A DNA stretch of 8,355 nt, from assembly GCA_023429365.1 (NCBI GenBank), contig JAEYVW010000289.1, forward strand, positions 1 through 8,355, given 5' to 3'. The notes beneath the pieces were generated by a model. It was not told where the DNA came from and made no database searches. It was given only the letters and a program-made list of their open reading frames with translations. This document shows positions 6,569 to 8,355 of the stretch, one piece after another. Source of the stretch: Bacteroidota bacterium (GTDB lineage Bacteria > Bacteroidota > Bacteroidia > Chitinophagales > Chitinophagaceae). Numbering within the stretch: position 1 is the first letter of the stretch; every line of letters begins with the position of its first letter. The translations under genes were made by a program, and so were the position numbers.

Positions 6569-6576
6569 TATATTTG
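6569..6576 (+). promoter_or_regulatory. Perfect -7 box just upstream of gatC
   Basis: TATATTTG matches TAnnTTTG at every fixed position. Only four bases (CCAG) separate it from the gatC ATG at 6581, so transcription is expected to begin at or within a base or two of the start codon. That would make a leaderless mRNA. No TTTG is present about 20 bp upstream. Confidence 0.5.
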
Positions 6577-6580
6577 CCAG

Positions 6581-6904
6581 ATGGAAGTCAACGACGAACT
6601 GGTGGAAAAACTGGCTCACCTCTCAAGGTTGCAATTCAACGACGAAGAGAAACAGGAAATAAAAAAAGACCTGCAAAAAATGATTGTCTTTGTCGAAAAA
6701 TTAAATGAACTTGACCTGGAAGGAGTTGAGCCGATGTTGCACATGAGCGATGAGGTAAATGTGTTGCGCGAAGATGTGGTGAAAGGTTCGGTTGGCCGTG
6801 CAGAAGCTTTAAAGAATGCTCCCTCCCACGACGACCAGTTTTTTAAAGTGCCTAAAGTGATAAAAGCACCTGGTCAGTCGAACGAAAAAATACAGAACCA
6901 GTAA
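6581..6904 (+). CDS. gatC: Aspartyl/glutamyl-tRNA amidotransferase subunit C
   Basis: GatC is the small subunit that holds GatA and GatB together in the GatCAB enzyme, which converts misacylated Glu-tRNA-Gln (and Asp-tRNA-Asn) to the amide form. The 107 residues show the family pattern: [17 protein letters not shown] (9-25), an amphipathic helix with a glutamate/lysine-rich face, [11 protein letters not shown] (42-52), NVLREDVV (60-67), and the closing [20 protein letters not shown] (75-94). It is slightly longer than the usual ~95 residues because of a polar tail after VPKVI. gatA and gatB are not in the window. The ABC ATPase gene starts 26 bp after its stop, which suggests cotranscription. 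The start matches the N-terminus seen in homologues, and no upstream in-frame ATG is better. Confidence 0.93.
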   Translation: MEVNDELVEKLAHLSRLQFNDEEKQEIKKDLQKMIVFVEKLNELDLEGVEPMLHMSDEVNVLREDVVKGSVGRAEALKNAPSHDDQFFKVPKVIKAPGQSNEKIQNQ

Positions 6905-6930
6905 TCATAAACTGTACTCAACTATTCTTG

Positions 6931-7686
6931 ATGACGGTAAATACAACAGGATATAACCAGGAATCCACAGGAGAAAAAAGGCCAATCATACATCTCGAAG
7001 GTATTCGTAAGAACTACTACATGGGAAAGAATGTGCTGGAAGTATTGAAAGGCGTATCACTGGACATATTTAAGAATGAATACGTGGCGTTGATGGGTCC
7101 TTCCGGCTCAGGCAAAAGTACGCTGATGAATATCCTGGGCTGCCTGGATACACCAACTGCGGGAAAATATATCCTGAACCAGCTTGATGTAAGTAAAATG
7201 GAAGACAACGCGCTTGCGGAAGTGCGTAATAAAGAGATCGGGTTTGTATTTCAGCAATTCAATTTGCTGCCACGGTTAACTGCCCTCGAAAACGTTGCCC
7301 TCCCGCTTGTGTATGCGGGCATGAGTAAAAAACAACGTAATGAAAAAGCGATGCATGTACTCGATATGGTCAATCTCTCGGACCGCAGTCATCACCGTCC
7401 TAATGAACTTAGTGGCGGTCAATCGCAAAGGGTGGCTATTGCCAGGGCATTGGTAAATGACCCGGCGCTAATCCTGGCTGATGAACCTACCGGCAACCTG
7501 GATACAAAAACTTCCTACGAGATCATGGAGATATTCAACACCATTTATTCAGGAGGTAATACGATCGTATTGGTTACGCACGAGGAAGATATTGCCAACC
7601 ATGCGCACCGTATCATCCGCCTGCGCGATGGCGTGATAGAAAAAGATACAAAGAACGAAAACGCAGGCATGTATGCACCTCATTAA
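6931..7686 (+). CDS. ABC transporter ATP-binding protein, MacB/LolD type
   Basis: The ATPase subunit of an exporter-type ABC system that acts at the inner membrane with a separate permease. I start it at ATG 6931 (251 residues); a TTG one codon earlier is also in frame but less likely. Motifs in order: Walker [10 protein letters not shown] (56-64), Q-loop in [17 protein letters not shown] (106-122), signature [15 protein letters not shown] (160-174), Walker B LILADEP (180-186) with the D-loop GNLD, and the switch histidine H217 in LVTHEED. The [13 protein letters not shown] segment and overall size fit the MacB/LolD/FtsE subfamily, whose members drive lipoprotein release, macrolide or peptide efflux. 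About 22 residues precede the usual domain start. No MacB- or LolC/E-type permease is next to it, so substrate cannot be inferred. Confidence 0.92.
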   Translation: MTVNTTGYNQESTGEKRPIIHLEGIRKNYYMGKNVLEVLKGVSLDIFKNEYVALMGPSGSGKSTLMNILGCLDTPTAGKYILNQLDVSKMEDNALAEVRNKEIGFVFQQFNLLPRLTALENVALPLVYAGMSKKQRNEKAMHVLDMVNLSDRSHHRPNELSGGQSQRVAIARALVNDPALILADEPTGNLDTKTSYEIMEIFNTIYSGGNTIVLVTHEEDIANHAHRIIRLRDGVIEKDTKNENAGMYAPH

Positions 7687-7743
7687 TCCGGGATAACTCA
7701 GCATTCATCATTACAATCTTCTTACACTAAAAATCCGTTTCGC

Positions 7744-8304
7744 ATGTCAATGAAGATCTATACTAAAACAGGTGACAAGGGAACAACCTCTTTGATCGGC
7801 GGTACAAAAGTTTCAAAAGCACATTTACGTATAGAAGCCTATGGAACAGTTGATGAACTCAATTCCTATATCGGTTTGTGTAAGGACTTGTTGAACGACG
7901 AAAACAGCAATAAAACGCTTCAGGAGATCCAGGATCGTTTATTCACGATTGGCTCAGCCCTGGCATGTGACCCCGAAAAGGAAACAAAGATGAAGATCCC
8001 TGATCTTAAAGAAGAAGATATTCAGTTATTGGAAAAAGAAATTGACCGTATGACGGATACGCTGCCCGTTATGAAATCATTTATACTGCCTGGTGGTCAT
8101 CCTCAAGTTTCCCATCTGCATATTGCTCGCTGCATTTGTCGCCGCGCAGAACGTTGCTGTGTAAGGCTGTCAATAGATAACCAGGAAGTGGATCCTGTGA
8201 TAACTAAATACCTGAACCGCTTAAGCGACTATCTTTTTACGCTGGCGCGATACACCGGGCAACAGTTGGGGGTTGAGGACCAGCCCTGGAAACCGAGGTT
8301 ATGA
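7744..8304 (+). CDS. Cob(I)alamin adenosyltransferase, PduO type
   Basis: It transfers the adenosyl group of ATP to cob(I)alamin, making coenzyme B12 for enzymes such as methylmalonyl-CoA mutase. The 186 residues match the single-domain PduO/MMAB family. The N-terminal ATP-binding motif is KIYTKTGDKGTTSLIGG (4-20), D37 lies in YGTVDELNS, the arginine block is ARCICRRAER (128-137), and NRLSDYLFTLAR (158-169) is the C-terminal family signature. The C-terminus ends in the usual PWKPRL. Two starts are possible: ATG 7744 (MSMKIY) and ATG 7750 (MKIY, the more common homologue start). The gene lies 57 bp after the ABC ATPase on the same strand with no clear promoter or terminator between, so it may belong to the gatC transcript. 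Confidence 0.95.
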   Translation: MSMKIYTKTGDKGTTSLIGGTKVSKAHLRIEAYGTVDELNSYIGLCKDLLNDENSNKTLQEIQDRLFTIGSALACDPEKETKMKIPDLKEEDIQLLEKEIDRMTDTLPVMKSFILPGGHPQVSHLHIARCICRRAERCCVRLSIDNQEVDPVITKYLNRLSDYLFTLARYTGQQLGVEDQPWKPRL

Positions 8305-8329
8305 AATCTCAATTAATTGCTTAGTCAAC

Positions 8330-8355
8330 ATGATTATCATCGATGGGTGCTATAC
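8330..8355 (+). CDS. Possible 5' end of RNA 3'-terminal phosphate cyclase (cut by window edge)
   Basis: ATG 8330 opens a frame that reads MIIIDGCY before the window ends, 25 bp after the adenosyltransferase stop. RtcA proteins characteristically begin M-(I/K)-x-IDGSYGEGGGQ, and the eight visible residues fit that opening with Cys for Ser. Eight residues cannot prove a family, so no symbol is given. If it is real it would be next in the same run of genes. Confidence 0.35.

Noticed and set aside
6928..6930. TTG start one codon before the ABC ATPase ATG
   Set aside because: The adjacent ATG at 6931 is the more likely initiator and makes no functional difference.
1..8355. CRISPR arrays, tRNA or rRNA genes, insertion sequences, phage genes, or a new defence or biosynthetic system
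   Set aside because: No regularly spaced repeats, cloverleaf, transposase or integrase motifs, or terminal inverted repeats were seen; the gene content is ordinary core metabolism and translation.

Overview
The window looks like an ordinary chromosomal, housekeeping segment of a Bacteroidota genome, plausibly from the Chitinophagaceae side of the phylum. The grounds are the mix of protein families (a DUF922-type secreted protein, a bacterial deoxynucleoside kinase, PduO-type adenosyltransferase, ATP-dependent PEPCK), several Bacteroidota-type -7 boxes (TAnnTTTG) just upstream of genes, the absence of Shine-Dalgarno sequences at the starts, and 'FGQ'- or 'SAQ'-type signal-peptide ends. The placement is inferred from protein style and promoter style, not from a search.

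Layout. The left edge (2-100, +) holds what may be the last 32 codons of an unidentified gene. It converges on an M24 aminopeptidase P (133-1425, -). A 298-bp AT-rich divergent region (1426-1723) carries a hairpin, a 20-bp-spaced direct repeat and a good promoter. It is followed by ATP-dependent phosphoenolpyruvate carboxykinase pckA (1724-3340, +), a candidate terminator, and a small secreted DUF922-type putative zinc protease (3440-3973, +). That gene converges, across only 27 bp, on a three-gene minus-strand run read trpS (5446-6450), deoxynucleoside kinase (4728-5363) and a secreted protein with a TonB-C-terminal-like tail (4001-4636). A 130-bp divergent region (6451-6580) with a palindrome and short repeats separates trpS from a plus-strand run: gatC (6581-6904), a MacB/LolD-type ABC ATPase (6931-7686) and a PduO-type cob(I)alamin adenosyltransferase (7744-8304). 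The last 26 bases may be the first eight codons of an RNA 3'-phosphate cyclase (rtcA), which is tentative.

How the genes relate. Most are core functions: peptide turnover, gluconeogenesis or anaplerosis, tRNA charging (TrpRS directly, GatC through the amidotransferase), nucleoside salvage and coenzyme B12 formation. The neighbours do not form one pathway. I found no mobile element, CRISPR array, tRNA or rRNA gene, and no sign of recent transfer. No clear new multi-gene system is visible. The points most worth a second look are the very short or absent mRNA leaders implied at pckA and gatC, the palindrome and repeat cluster in the trpS-gatC gap, and the two secreted proteins of poorly known function that face each other at 3440-4636.
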